From assembly GCA_037176885.1 (NCBI GenBank), contig JAWWNJ010000018.1:1736001-1800000 (forward strand): a stretch of 64,000 nucleotides of DNA. Direction: 5' to 3'. Source of the DNA: Favolaschia claudopus. Lineage: Eukaryota; Basidiomycota; Agaricomycetes; Agaricales; Mycenaceae. Of this stretch, positions 22,043 through 34,561 are shown piece by piece. Every line of letters begins with the position of its first letter. Position 1 is the first letter of the stretch. The notes under the pieces were generated by a model. It saw nothing but the letters and a program-made list of their open reading frames with translations. It was not told the DNA's origin and did no database searches. Both the position numbers and the translations under genes were made by a program.

Positions 22043-23239
22043 GGGTTTTTTTTTGAATGTACTGGGTCCCGTGACGGAAAAAGAGAAAAAGAAAGGGAAA
22101 GGGGGGAGAAAAGGGAGAAGATATAGAGGAAGTAGAAACACCTCTTGTTGCTTGGAAGAGGTTTCAATCAAGCAGCATGAAGCTTATTACTATATTCCCT
22201 CGAGTTTCGGCTCACAAGTATGTACTGAAATGAAGCTGAATTTATTATGATTCTGTTTAACACAAGATGTATTTAAACTGCGGGACAGCTATGACAGGAA
22301 TCCCAGCTGCGACATTTCTTTCCTGCCGCTCGCGGAAGAAAGGAAGGAAGGTATGATCGGTAGGAGAAGACATTGATCGCAAGAGAACATGGAGAAAGCG
22401 TGAATACTCGCGTACCTGTGCAACGCTAGCCCGCATTGGACTAACCGATTAAAGCCGATGGCCCCGGCCAGTAAAACCCTCGGCAATCTGAGCCTATCTC
22501 CGGCGAAATAAAGCCCTCGAAATGACCGATTTTTTGACAACTCGGCATGCGTTTTACTAACCGGGGGGTGGGTTGATAATACCGAGGCAGGTTCCTTAGC
22601 TTCCTTGCACTGAGTGCTTGCTAAACTGTCAACCAGCCATTCGACCTCTCAAACGCTAACATGGTACTCTTCGATCTGGCGAGCCTCACGATGCGCTCAG
22701 TAGGCGTGACCTCGGGCAAATTTCCGAAAACCGTTGCTTGGCACGTACTTGGAACAATCACAGACTCCATGCCTTCGGTCGTCATTCTTGCCACCTGGGT
22801 ACCCTATGCAGGTGGAAATGGACATTTGGTACCTGAGATTTGGTTGTATATGCCGGCACCCATAGCGCAAATACGCTGTGCGGATCTTCGTGGCCGACTG
22901 TGGCATTTGGAACTTGACATGCAATTGTTACTGGCTCCAGGGCATTCCTCCTCGGCAGCCGTGATGGCCACGATGACGATGCTGAGGCAATGGGTCACTG
23001 CCAAGGTATTTTGCCTTGTTGGGACATCGCCGTTGAAGTTTTTGGCCTGGATGGTATCATACTCTCAATGCAGTAGGTCAAAACTAAGTGATCAAGCTCG
23101 TACAAAAACTCAAATCGTTAAAGAGTGCCGTCCGCCGTGGCAAGCGTGTTGCCCAAATCTCAGATCTTGCTTCTCTGCTTTGTTTGCCAAACTGCTGATC
23201 TCCGGGAGATTATAAACTGCCAACGATAGGGTCCTACAA
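22043..23239. other. Unresolved region upstream of the Spp1-like exons
   Basis: A 184-residue plus-strand open frame (22661-23215) shows no motif I know. The N-terminal half of a PHD-finger gene should lie here, but I found no clean frame for its first two cysteine pairs. Confidence 0.35.
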
Positions 23240-23921
23240 TTTGCTGGGGAATCATACAGTACAATACATAACAGATGCAATGAATGGTATCACCTGGATT
23301 GCGCTCGCTTAGCTGAAGTTCTCCGCGATCTCATTGACAAGTTCTATTGTTCGATTTGCCGTCATGGTGAGTGGAAGCATGTCCTGCGCACGCCTCCAAG
23401 TGTGACATAGTTAGTTCTCAGATTCGCCGAATTTGCAAACCACATTCAAATCACGCTGTCGACGTGGTCTCGAACACCTTGATCCCAGTTCGAGAGAAGC
23501 ATGTCACAAGCCGGCGCGTGGGTTACTTTCCAAATACTGTTCAGATTGGTGCGGTTTTGACAATGTCAAACAACGTCTGCACACGTTCGCGGCGTCGGGA
23601 GGCAATACAGATCTGTTCTGGGACAACGTTAAACATGCACAGAAGCCAGAGGCAGTTGTTTTGAGCCACGATCCCTTGGGCTCGGTAACACTTCGGGCTC
23701 AATCAGCCAACAAGCTTGAACCGCCGAGAGCGGCGTTGGCCGAAGTCCAGAGGCATCGCTCTGCCATCGCCCGCAACGATGCCCTCTTTTTGCGAAAATG
23801 CCTACTCAAGTTGGCAATTGACCGCGCGAGCCAGATTTCACAATGTGGATTTGACGGGAGACTTTGCTGGGATGACGAATTTGTAGCTGATCGAGGATCA
23901 GCAATCATTGAGGGTTACTGA
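23240..23921 (+). pseudogene. Spp1/CFP1-like PHD protein (COMPASS subunit), C-terminal part, probably decayed
   Basis: The first block (about 23266-23360) reads IHNRCNEWYHLDCARL and LIDKFYCSICRH, the second half of a PHD finger that in Spp1/CFP1 reads histone H3K4 methylation for the Set1 methyltransferase complex. A GTGAGT donor follows at about 23367. The next block (to the TGA at 23919-23921) holds the cysteine-rich segment typical of this family (CRRGLEHLDPSSREACHKPA, then GLLSKYCSDWCG), then NTDLFWDNVKHAQK and a conserved-looking tail CGFDGRLCWDDEF. The first zinc ligands of the PHD finger could not be found upstream, where stops interrupt the frame, so I call it a pseudogene. A missed intron structure is the alternative. 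Confidence 0.58.
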
Positions 23922-24167
23922 CGTTGAATGTACGGAACAATGGTGGTGCACTGAGAGCCCCCACGGCAGATTCGCAATCAGATCGAGATAGACGGTTAAC
24001 AAAGCAACTCGGAGAACTAACTTGTCCTTACAAAAGTTACTTTTACTTTACTTCGTCTAATTTTTTTGCGAGTAATAAACGAGGTTTTATGACCTCATTT
24101 CTCATTACATAATGGAGCTCTGATTCAAAGTTAAGTACAAGTTCAAGTTCGTTGACTTGTATTACTA

Positions 24168-24605
24168 GAGACTTTGCGCAGAGCCACCAGTAGCCACCCA
24201 GTGGCTCTCACGGCATGCGCTATGGAGCGGCTACGGCATATGGTGGCTCGTTTGGTGGCTCGTCGCCCGCGTTGCAGGTGGGGCTTCGAGTCTCTACATG
24301 GTACCTCTGTGACTATACCTCAATGTAGTGAGGTGTCGTGGTTAGGTTACCAGTTTCCCGCTTTATTTGGTGTGTTTTTGGCTGGTTCTTGCAGAACCGA
24401 CGGTTGGCGTGGAACCTTGGTGTGCTTCCTGGGGGTTTGGAAGCCTAGCGCTTCGAGGTCATCCAGGGGGATAAAAAAATGCCGAAGAAAATGAATTTCA
24501 AGTTGTTCTTCCAGCCACCGAATGAGCCACCATAGCGCGTAGCCGCTCCACAGCGCATGCCGTGAGAGCCACCAGGTGGCTCCCGGTGGCTCTGCGCAAA
24601 GTCTC
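24168..24605. mobile_element. 438-bp MITE with about 80-bp inverted repeats
   Basis: GAGACTTTGCGCAGAGCCAC at the left is mirrored at the right (GTGGCTCTGCGCAAAGTCTC), and the similarity extends about 80 bp through GGCTCTCACGGCATGCGC. The flanks share TACTA (24163-24167 and 24606-24610), so the duplication is either TA or TACTA. Confidence 0.85.
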
Positions 24606-24628
24606 TACTATATAGCCTTATGGTTACC

Positions 24629-25074
24629 GCGCCCCTCCAACCGCGTCAGAATGTTATTAGCTAATATTATATAAGCAGAGTTCACGTCGCGTATATCTCC
24701 GTCAAATCTCCGTCAAAAATCGCGTTCTTTCCGCATTTCTTTAGGAAATGCTCATTATAACACCTGAAACTGGCTTTCTGTCTCCTCAGATCTTTGATAA
24801 CAAGACGACGTGCTGCAGGAAAAGGTAGCGCGTTTGCATCACGTGGAGATCCGGCCTCTCGGCCGAGCTCTAAAATGCATTCAACTTAAGCCCAAAACGC
24901 CTCAGAAAATTTGAGAAAGAGCGCACAAAGATTGAAACTCGAGCTTGGAGTACCTTAGAAGTAGAATTAGTATTAAAACCCGACAATGCAAGGGGGAAAA
25001 CACAAACCGGCGATTCCCGGCTTATATAAGATTAGCCAATAAGATCCTGACGCGGTCCGAGGGGCGCGGTAACT
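24629..25074. repeat. Inverted-repeat element (TTACCGCGCCCCTC ends)
   Basis: The arms of about 50 bp (TTACCGCGCCCCTCCAACCG at the left; GCGCGGTAA at the right) continue through TTATTxGCTAATxTTATATAAGC. No target duplication was evident. The interior has no coding region. Confidence 0.6.
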
Positions 25075-25145
25075 AACAGACTCTATATAGCGAGGGCACC
25101 GAGCTGATACATATAGAGCGTCTGTCTACGAGAGACTAATTACTA

Positions 25146-26710
25146 TACAGTCGGAAAAAAAATGCGGGTTTTGATGGTTTTTCGTTTTCGAAATCTGTGT
25201 TTGGTCCTGCATCTTCGGCTCCACCCTTGCCGATTCCACTTTCCAAAGCTAAGTATTCGTCTCTCTCACCGCGTTCGGTCGCCATGGCGGGAGTTTGTTA
25301 CGTTCTCGGCCCCTTCTCGAGTGCGTTAGAGCGTTCATCTGACCTCTAGCAAGCAACCCTTGAATGTCTTTCGAGTCAAGTTGTTTAAACTTTACATCGA
25401 CAAGCTCACGGCAGGCGTGGAGACTTGTGGAGCCGCACAATTTGAATGCTGTTGACAGAATCGTCAACAAATGTCAATCAAAATCGAAAAGGAAGGGAGA
25501 TGAAAACCCGCATTCGTTTTCCGAAACGGCTGTGATGCTCTTCGAAGGTTTTGAGCAGCCTGTACTTGCTCGCAGAACCAACGCAGAACAGACTTTCCGA
25601 CTCTTCGAAATTCGGAGACGGAGCGGTGTCAAATTTACACGTGGCGACGTGTTGAGATGTTCGTCGGTCTTGGCTGCCACGTCGGTATTGCGTAAAGTAT
25701 CCGGAAATGGAAAGTCGGCTGTATTTCTCCACGACTGCAATGGCTCAGACCGGCTCGGTAATCATGTTTGTGGGCGGCCAGAAGGAGAAGAAAAAAATCA
25801 CCGAAAAAGGAAAGAAGGAAGGAGGAAAAAGGGAGAATTTCGAAGGATTTCATAGCTATTTAGCCGCGGCAACTCAGGAAGGCCGGCCCGCCAGTGCCCT
25901 GCATAACTTTCCCAGCAATTAAGTGAGGTTTTGCTAAGAAATGCTCAGTTCATGGCTGCAAACATTTCATCTAGCCAATGAACTACTAGACCTCCAGTGT
26001 TGAGCTTGACAGAATGCTCACCAGACGAGAAATTTTTCTGCAGCTCCATGCATCAAGTATACTGCTTCAATAATGTCCGATCAAAAAATACGGCCTTGCA
26101 TCCTAAGTGTCTCTTAATTTTCCCCGATAAATCAGATAATCCTTGCTATTGAATCACACCTGGTACGAAACAATTCTGTCCTCCCGACATGATTTCGACT
26201 ACCAAATCCAACCCGGAAGGAGCGAGCAAATTCAAAAATGATGGCAGTTGTCTCACTGCAGCAAAGGAAATTAGGTAAAGTAGAATATTCTTTCGCCAGA
26301 CCACCACATTTTTCAAAAGCCTTAAGTCTTCGATTCTCAAAACTGTTGCCAGGAGTTATCGCAGAGGGTTGAACGTTGAATATCAGTCAAATTTTCAGCA
26401 CCAAATTCTGCATCAGTGATACAGGATAAATTGCCACACTGCTGCAGAGCATTCCCCCCATCTTCAATGAAATTCATTACAGTTATGGGAACATTCATGA
26501 CGTTATTTTCATGATGTTTTGTTGTGTTCATAACGATAACATCATGATTTTGGCAGTGAAAAGGAGCAAAAACGTGAAAGAAATATATTGAGACCAGACA
26601 GACTCGAACACACGACCTCATGCTGTCACTGACAAAGGCAGCCGAGTGCATATATCCAAGTCATCCGAGATGGAATTGTTAATAAGAGCATGTTACACCA
26701 TATATGCAAC
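25146..26710. other. No confirmed gene; fold-back segment and one unassigned frame
   Basis: TGCGGGTTTTGATGG near 25163 is inverted near 25500, making a fold-back of about 370 bp related to 19.87-19.99 kb. A 163-residue plus-strand frame (25364-25855) overlaps it and has no recognised motif. AT-rich CATGATG-type repeats lie at 26470-26550. Confidence 0.4.
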
Positions 26711-26712
26711 TA

Positions 26713-26873
26713 CAGTCGCCTCTGTCTTAACCCATACCTCTCGTAACCCATAATGGGCCATAACCAATTTTCGTAGATTTTGACTACATTTTGACTGGGA
26801 TAACCCATAACTCTGTAATACCCCATAGGATTTGGGCGGAACGGAGGCCTATGGGTTAAGACAGAGTTGACTG
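26713..26873. mobile_element. 161-bp MITE, TA duplication (pogo/Fot1-like ends)
   Basis: The ends CAGTCGCCTCTGTCTTAACC and GGTTAAGACAGAGTTGACTG are inverted with two mismatches. TA lies at 26711-26712 and 26874-26875. CAGTC...CTCTGTC ends are common in pogo/Tigger-type derivatives; that class assignment is inferred. Confidence 0.85.
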
Positions 26874-27044
26874 TATATCGAGTGAATCCGACTACTCAGA
26901 TATTACTGACCCACCTTTTGGCCACCTTCTTCGACCCCTCTTTACATTAGGGAGGGGTAGATGATGTGTGAGTAGGATATTGAGTACATTTTGTACTCAA
27001 CAACCTGGCTAGTGGACTTAGCAAAAATTCGACAGTCTTGCATG

Positions 27045-27180
27045 ATGAAATTCATGATGTTTTGTCATGAATTTATATGCTCATCAACTAATGTAAAAAT
27101 GAGTTTCTGAGCATCGTGAAAGGCATCTTGAATTTCATGATGTGGTTCATGACAAAACATCAGGAATCTTGAAATTCCTC
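27045..27180. repeat. AT-rich palindromic repeat (CATGATGTTTTG family), copy
   Basis: Contains TTCATGATGTTTTGTCATGA and, inverted at the other end, TCATGACAAAACATCA. A related copy in inverted orientation lies at about 60424-60574 and a diverged one at about 26470-26550. The ends and duplication are undefined. Confidence 0.55.
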
Positions 27181-28070
27181 ATTATCTACTATTTCGACCG
27201 TAGATTCAAGTAACGCGTCACATCGACCTTTGAGTTGAAGCTATTTAATTTTCGTAACACGTCACAAGGCAATTTTGGCCCATTTTCCCATCAAAATTGA
27301 TCGGCAAAATGCGAAAATCGCCCGAAAAGGGAATTTCATCAAAGTTGAATCATCGGAAAGTTGGGCCGGTTACTCATGGCGGTGGTCAGATACTGATACT
27401 GATACTGACCGGAGTTTAAACCGCGGCCCGATCAATCCCGCGGCCAAATTGGGACGACGACGACCACAGAGGTGATATGCTAGAGAGAGAAGACGGGCGC
27501 GGCCAAATTTGACAGCTTCTCGGCCATTCACGGTCAAGGTTGAACTTGAGCTGCTTTTCTGCGCTCATTCAGCTCTTTCGCTGTCGGAGTCCGTAAGCTA
27601 CTGGCTTCATTCAACAACGACATAGCTGCTTTGAAAATTTATCCAAACCTGAGCCACAATAATTCAATGATGCGGCATTGAGCGTGAATATAAATGGCAC
27701 AATGATTGTGCTGGCCGTGCCATGGTCTGAAACTGATTTACACACTGGCATGAGCGCCAGTGGTGAATATTAGGTGTGCTTGAGGAGCTACACACTGAAA
27801 CCATTGGATACATAAGGTGATTTCACGAAACTAGATAATCTTGGTCAATTCAATCAATCCTTATCCGGGTTAAAACCTGGTTGAATATTCACAGAACAAC
27901 AGCTGTTCAAGCTCTACAACTTACAGACTATTAATACCTAAGTTTACACTCAGAGAGATCTCCCGGGCAGTTTACGCCGATACAAGTCGCAAATATGACA
28001 ATGCAATGATAATCACCGAGAGAAACATGAGATTTGATACATCGAGGCGAGGTTTGCCTTTAGCAAAGAC
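27181..28070. other. No recognised gene or element
   Basis: Only short open frames without known motifs. Confidence 0.4.
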
Positions 28071-28071
28071 T

Positions 28072-29727
28072 CACTGCATTCCGAGGGGTCGTAGGCGAAG
28101 GGTTTGCCTACGACTGTAGGCTAACATAGGCGAAGTATTGAGTAGACGTAGTTAGTGTCCCTTGGTCTATCTAAGAGTTTTCAAAACAATTCGGCCGCAA
28201 GCAAGCCGCAAGTGTTTCTGTCGTCCTGAGTGCTTGTGAAGCAAGTGCGAAGGTGCCATAAAGGTGTTGGCATCATTGTTTGCCAAAAGTGACATTGTTT
28301 GGCACGGCTTGGTCATTGACACATCCTTTTCCGTCACTGGCAGTCTCGCGGATTCTCGCCTTACTGCCGAAGCGCTGAAGCCTTGCAGACGACGCTTCCA
28401 TTACAAACCAATCTCTGCTAATGCCTGCTCCGCCTCTCAAACCTCAACCCCGCCCCCAATATCCCTTCGGCTGTTCGAGGGGTGGACGAGCCTGCTGCGC
28501 GACTTCGAGCTCGGATTTAGACGATAATCGCTGTTATAGTACTGGAAGTGAGTTCAGGGATGGCCACGATGCAACGGGGGAGGAAAGACAGAAAGAGGTG
28601 GAGAAAGAGGAGCCATTTTTGACGACAATCGCTGTTCTAGGACTGAAAATGAGCTTAGGCCCGGGATGGCCACAATGCACGTCGCACGAAGTTATAATAA
28701 TTTATTAGATCGTGTTTACAGCTGTTTGCAAAGCTAATGGCACTTTCGACGATTTTATAAATAAAGAACAACGTGAACACCCGAACTTACTTTGCCTGTT
28801 TCACACTCTATTCTTGCTCAATCCACACGTTTGTAGGCTCGTTTTGAAGCGAATCAACGGGGCTTCCATCCCATATCAAAGGTGCTCTCTAACTCCAAAA
28901 TTTCGCGATCCTTGATTTCAACTGATCGGTGTTGATATGAAGACTGAAACGGACATAACTTACTCGTTTCTTGTCAGAATGACTTGTATCTGGGTGATTA
29001 TGGAAGCCAGAACATAGGCAAGGAGTTCTGCGATCTGAAAATGCAAGGCAAGAGCCAACCGCTTTCGTAAAAATGAAATTACATACCCTAGCATCATTCT
29101 CAGTGCCGAGCTGTTTGATTCATATATTGTCAAAAAGTGAGATTGCAGATCGATTCTGACCTAGAAACTTGTTATATAATTCTTTACAGCACCAGAATAT
29201 CTTGCAAATTGAGTGAGAACGGAGCGAAACTACTTTCCAGTCAGAGTGTGTATACTCGGCATGATGCGATCAAGTTACGGCAAGTCCGGCCGGCCTTTTG
29301 CCAAGGGTGTGGAAGCGCCGCCTAATCGCTTCAAAACAAGCAATCAACTGAGTGGATTGGACGAGAATTGAGGGAGATATGAGCAGTTCAAGAGAGTATG
29401 TTTAAAATGCTTTCTTTACATAAAAAAACAAGAAGTGCCATTAACTTTGCAAACAGCTGTAAGCTTTACTGCGTGTAGCACCACCCCTGCAATCATAATA
29501 GGCGCAGGCTGCGAGGCAGTGGGATGAAACGGAGCGCTCCTAGTGCTGAGGCTTGGGTAGACGAAGTGGGTCGATTCCGCGTCAGCGAAGGTAGGCAAAG
29601 GATAGGCAGAGGTGGGAAAAATTTGGCTGACGTGGGATCGGCCAAGTTTGCCCACGAGGGTCGGCCAAGATAGACCGAGATAGGCTCACGTAAAACCACT
29701 TCGCCTATCAGGCCTCGGAATGCAGTG
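28072..29727. repeat. Large fold-back region with two nested inverted repeats
   Basis: The outer arms CACTGCATTCCGAGG (28072) and CCTCGGAATGCAGTG (about 29713) bracket 1.66 kb, with GGCGAAG words next to them. The inner arms 28715-28745 and 29432-29462 (TTTACAGCTGTTTGCAAAG) continue inward to a second matching block (about 28842-28875 and 29306-29335, TTTTGAAGCGA). No target duplication was found at either level. No protein was recognised. Confidence 0.6.
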
Positions 29728-29735
29728 AAGTGAGC

Positions 29736-30643
29736 ACACAGCATGATGTCTTGGAGACAGAGAACTTCTGCCCAAGTCAGAAGATGTCATAGCTGTGGAA
29801 TCCCCTGACAAGATGGTTCAGATGAGTGCACATCTAAAAGTGATAAAGCAATTGCTTTGCGAGCGTCTGCTAGGCCCGGAATTGGTTGAAAATTAGCCTA
29901 GAGGTAATTTACGCCATTTCAATGAGGTTCGAGCATTTAATGGACTCGCTCCGAGACGCGTGGGCCAGCAACGACTATTCGAAAATTGATATGACGCCCA
30001 AATGATGCAATCATAGGATATTCCCACGGTCCAACTTGTCTGGCCGGTGCGGTTAGTGAACCCTGTTTATTGAAAGTATGAGAGGGAGAAGGGAGAGATA
30101 TATAGCTGATATTGAGACAATAAAATAGAGAGGTGGGTATATGGAATTTAGGTGATTTCAATGTGTACCGTATAGTTGTGTCACAATGTTTGGCGGGCTG
30201 AATGTGCTGAGGGAGAAGAGCCGGAGTACAAAGAATAGAAGGGGTAAAACGAACCCCGAGAAAAACAGCAAGCAGATGTTTGACAGCGCTGCAGCTAGTG
30301 TTTTCGGTGTGCAGTTGCAGAGCTCAACTTGAAGATCGCCGAACCAGGCAGGTAAAAGATCTAGTTCAACGGAAAACATGCTTTCAAACAACGCTAGAGC
30401 CTACAAGTACCTCACCACTAGAAGGGACAGAAACTAAGCAAGAACACGGTGCCCGGGACCGCGAAACGACGACTCCGAATGAGCTAGGTGACTTCAACAA
30501 GTGCTTGCCAGTGTGTTCGTCGATATACATTCCAATTCCTCGAAATTCCTCATCGGATTCATCTTACATACTTTTGAACATGGGTGGATCAACTGCGGGT
30601 TACAGGATACTCCCTACAGATTCCCAAACTGCCACTATCTCAA
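29736..30643. other. No recognised gene left of the gypsy element
   Basis: Short open frames only. This is the insertion context of the chromovirus. Confidence 0.4.
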
Positions 30644-30648
30644 CTCTC

Positions 30649-30831
30649 TGGAAACTCACCCTATGTCCTAGGGGGAGAAACACTAGAGTAAAGGTCTTGA
30701 AGGTCACAACAGAACAGAACTGGATCGGTGTATGATATTCGAGGTAACAGTAGCGTAGATGATGGTAAAGGTAGAGAAAAAAGGTATGTGACCGTAACAT
30801 GCGTGACGTGAGTGAATCCAGCGGGTTTACA
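30649..30831 (-). repeat. 3' LTR (183 bp) of the chromovirus
   Basis: Same sequence as 49600-49782; TG...CA ends. It follows the polypurine tract on the minus strand. Confidence 0.93.
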
Positions 30832-31029
30832 CCCTCCCCCTCCAAAAAGAACCGTTCAACCCGACAAGCAACCAGAGAGAGAGTGAAAACAATCAGTATC
30901 GTAAGTGGGGGGAGCAGGTAGCTAAAAGCTGCTCCACGGGTGCGTCAAAACCCACTTGGGGACAAAAAGCTACCGGGGCAGGGACAAAAAGAAGGGTGAA
31001 AAGGACATGCGCAACCCAGAACCCGAACT

Positions 31030-34000
31030 TCAACCCGTCCCGCGTGCGAGCCATCGGTCGAGGGCCTCGTTGTCCGCGAGCATTCGGCCAGGGAGCCATC
31101 GGTTTCCTTCTGGACCATATCCGGCGCCAAAGAATCTTACGAGATATTGTCGTCCACGGCCGCGTTTTCGTTCGTCGATGATCTCGTCAACAAGCCATTC
31201 TTCCGCGCCGTCGACAATCACCGGAGCGGGCTCTTCGTTCTTGCGCGAGGGGAACTTGTCGTTGTCGTTTTCCACAAAAGGCTCGAGCTCAGATGCGTGG
31301 AAGACTGGGTGGATATTCGGCTGGTCAGGTAAGTCCAGTGTGTAAGTCGAGAACTCAGCGTGTTTTTCGATGATTTTATATGGGCCGTCTGATCGCGGCA
31401 TAAATTTTGCGACGCGTCCGTCTTTCTTTCCCGATTTGTAGTGTCGCCGGCGGTTGACCGTCGAGAGCTTCACGCGATCACCGACGTTGAGATCGTGGTC
31501 CGGGCGTCTGTGTCTGTTTGCTTGTTCCGCTTGCAAAATTTTCGCCGTAAGGAGGTTCTCTTGAGCTTCGGCCACATCGAGCGCCAAGCGGTCAATAATT
31601 TCGGCTGCGAGTTTCTCGTCCGGGGGCAGTTTGGAGGATGCAGTGGCGACAAGGGGTGGGATGAGACGCGGAGATCTTCCCATGCGCAGTTCGAAGCCGG
31701 AAAAACCAGTAGAAGCATTAACGGTGTTCATGATATCGAAGCGTACCCGAGGCAGCGCGCGTACCCAACCTTTTTGGTTCCGTGCAACATGGTAACGCAG
31801 CGCTTGGTTCACAGTCTTTTTCGTTCGTTCGCTTGCTCCATCGGTCTGAGGGTGGAAGGCGGTGGACATTTTCAGTTTAGTTCCCGTGAGCTTGTGTAGT
31901 GCCTTCCAGAAGGCCGACATGAACAGCTTGTCTCGGTCCGAGATAATATCGGCAGGGAGGCCATTGTCGCAGTACCAGTGGTCAAAAAACAGAACAGCAA
32001 GGTCGGGGGCAGTCAGCTTGGTGGTGCACGGGACGATGCGTATATCAGATCCGAGGCGGCAGGTAAAGGTGACAATGCAGTCAAAACCTTGGTCTGTGGG
32101 GAGCGGTCCAATGAAATCCATCGCGACAGAGTCGCCTCGTTGGTCAGGGATAGGGAGTGGGTGCAGTGGTCCTGCTTTCTTCTTTGCCGTGCGCCCTTTG
32201 TTTCGTTGGCACTCGGGGCACCCCGGGATGTAGGAGTTTTCGAGGTCGGTTCGCATGTTGGGCCAGTAGTAAGCATCACGCAACGGCTTGTAAGATTTAT
32301 CGAAGCCGAAGTGTCCAAGGTTGTCGTGCGCGAGTTGGAAAAGAATTTCGCGGAGATTTCCCACACGTGGGATTACCAGACGTTCACCGATGAACCACAG
32401 GCCATCGGTTTTTCTCATGCCAGGCATTCCCCGTGATGCGGAGTCCAGTTTCTTACACCAGTCATCGGTTGCGTAGCCGTTCCGTATTTTATCAAGAAGT
32501 TTTGCGTCGCTGCTGATTTTTAAAACGGAGGCAATAGGCAGGCTCGACGGAACTTCTGCACTCGCAAACCGTGTTCTGGCAATACATCTAGCTGCGGCGA
32601 ATGGAGAGGCTGGGGACAAGCGGATTATCGAAGCTGCTGGCGGTGCTGCAGAGAGCCAAGGTGCATCAGTCGGTTTGCCAGACGGTGAGTCTTCAAACTC
32701 GGTCCGCGAAAGTGCGTCAGCCACGGTATTGTCTTGTCCTTTGACATACACAATTTTGCAGTCATATTGCGAGAGGAATTCCATCCAACGAGCCTGGCGT
32801 CGAGATAGATCCTTTTGTGTGCCGAAGTTTTCGAGTGTTCGGTGGTCTGTATATACAGTGAACTGTGATCCGAGAAGGTCTACGCGCCATCGGTGTAAGG
32901 CGCGGATGATCGCTAGCAGTTCTTTTTCGTGCACAGGGTAGTTCAACTGTGCGTCTTTGAAAGTCATTGAATCGAAGGCTACTGGTCGCGCTGTCTCCCA
33001 GGTTGGTCCAAAAGAGAGAACAGCGCCGGACCGTCTGTCGCTAGCGTCGGTCGTGACAAATATCTTGTTATCTCCTGGATTTTCGTGGTTAATCGTTGTG
33101 ACGCAGTCTGCGCTCACAACAATCTTTTTTATTTCATCAAAAGCTTTCTAGTGTTCATTCGTCCAAGGAGGGAAATCCTTATCGCAGTCCTTGGTAGTCA
33201 ATTTCTCGAGCACTTGGGTGTGGTCGGCTAAGTTGGGGAGCAGGAACGCGAGGTAACGGACCACGCCCAAGAATGCACGGACATGGGTTGAGGAGCGAGG
33301 CTGGGGCCACTGTGCAATACGTTCAACCTTACGCGGGTCTGCTTCGACGCCGCGAGAAGAGATGCGGTGGCCCAGGAAGTCAATAGAGTATTGAAAAAGT
33401 TTAGTTTTCTTTGGGTTGCAGTATAGGCTTGCTTTTTGTAAGGCGTCAAACACAGTGCGGATGTCTCGTTCGTGATCTTCGACATTTTGAGACCAGATTA
33501 CAATGTCATCGAGATAAACATGGCAGATTTTCCCTATGAGATGTCGCAGAGCGGCGGTGACACGCCGTTGCTGCACGGATGGTGCATTTCGTAACCCTTG
33601 TGGCATTACGAGCCACTCATATAGCCCAAGCGGAGTGTTCACTGCCGTGTATTTGATTGAATCTGGGTGCATTCGTGTCTGGAAAAAACTATCGGTGAAA
33701 TCAATGGTGCTCCAGATTTCCCCTTTGGCACAGTCCGCCAAAATATCATCGATACGACGCAGGGGGAAGGAGTCTCGTTCAGTTGCTGCGTTGAGAGGTC
33801 GGTAATCATTTACCCAGCGAGGCAGTGCAGTCTTGTCAGATTTTGGTACAAGGAAGGCAGGAGAGGCGTGCGGGGAAGAGGAAGGTCGAATGCGGCCGGC
33901 GTCGAGGTGGGCTTTAATAAGCGTACTCCAGGCCTCCTTGTATTTCCGGGGGCTTTGGTACGACCGACTCTCGAGTTGTAAGTTTGCATCTTTCACTTTG

Positions 34001-34561
34001 ATTTCGCAGAGGACATCAGTAGGCAGGTCATCGACGTGTGGCATGGGCTCGAAGATAGTTTTGTATTCGGATTTGAGTTTCTCTGCACGCTTGTTCAACG
34101 CATCCCAGTGCGCCAGAACTTCCACTCGTTCCCGTACAGCCGCGATAACATCCACGGGTCGCACATCCTCAAACAGGTGCTCATTTTCCATGCGCGTTCG
34201 GCGGGCTTCACAGACTGTGTTTAGCTCCTTCATCATGGATTTGTGGTCGCGATCAGTCTTCTTTAGCTTTTCGCGGAGGCGCATTTTCGGTGCGGGCGGA
34301 GGCTTTGGCGCTGGTGGGTTGAGAAGATCGTAGCCACATCTCTTATCAATCGCGGAACGAGCTTCGTGGTCAATTACAATTTTATTTTGTACAAGCCATG
34401 GTAGGCCAAGAACGATTGGGGCACATAGCCCGGGAGCGATCAGCGCTCGTACAGTAGAGGAAGTCCATGCTTGGTCTAGGGAAGTAACACGAAGTTTCAC
34501 ATACTCTGTAAGACGGGTAACAGTGGGGCAAGAAGGTTCAGAAAGTGCGACAGAAATTTCT
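31030..34561 (-). pseudogene. Chromovirus Pol: protease end, RT, RNase H, integrase, chromodomain
   Basis: Continues the frame of the Gag-protease half across the insertion point: PEEIS on that side meets ISVALSEP here. Order: end of protease (LIAPGLCAPIVLGLPWLVQN); reverse transcriptase with IDFTDSFFQ and the catalytic YLDD (CHVYLDDIVIWS); RNase H (TTDASDRRSG, YTDHRTLENF); integrase with an HHCC finger (HDNLGHFG...CPECQRN) and D, D, E in VAMDFIGPLP, IISDRDKLF and GASERTKK; a GPY-type region (DGPYKIIEKH); and a C-terminal chromodomain (EWLVDEIIDERKRGRGRQYL) that steers integration to marked chromatin. An in-frame TAG at 33148-33150, between TNEH and KAFDEIKK, cuts the frame in the connection between RT and RNase H. 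The rest is open, so the damage is one nonsense codon plus the transposon insertion. Confidence 0.93.

Noticed and set aside
22661..23215. 184-residue frame as the N-terminal part of the Spp1-like gene
   Set aside because: It lacks the Cys/His pattern of a PHD finger and does not join the downstream exons in frame.
31441..34333. Many plus-strand frames opposite the chromovirus Pol
   Set aside because: Shadows of the clearly homologous minus-strand RT, integrase and chromodomain coding sequence.
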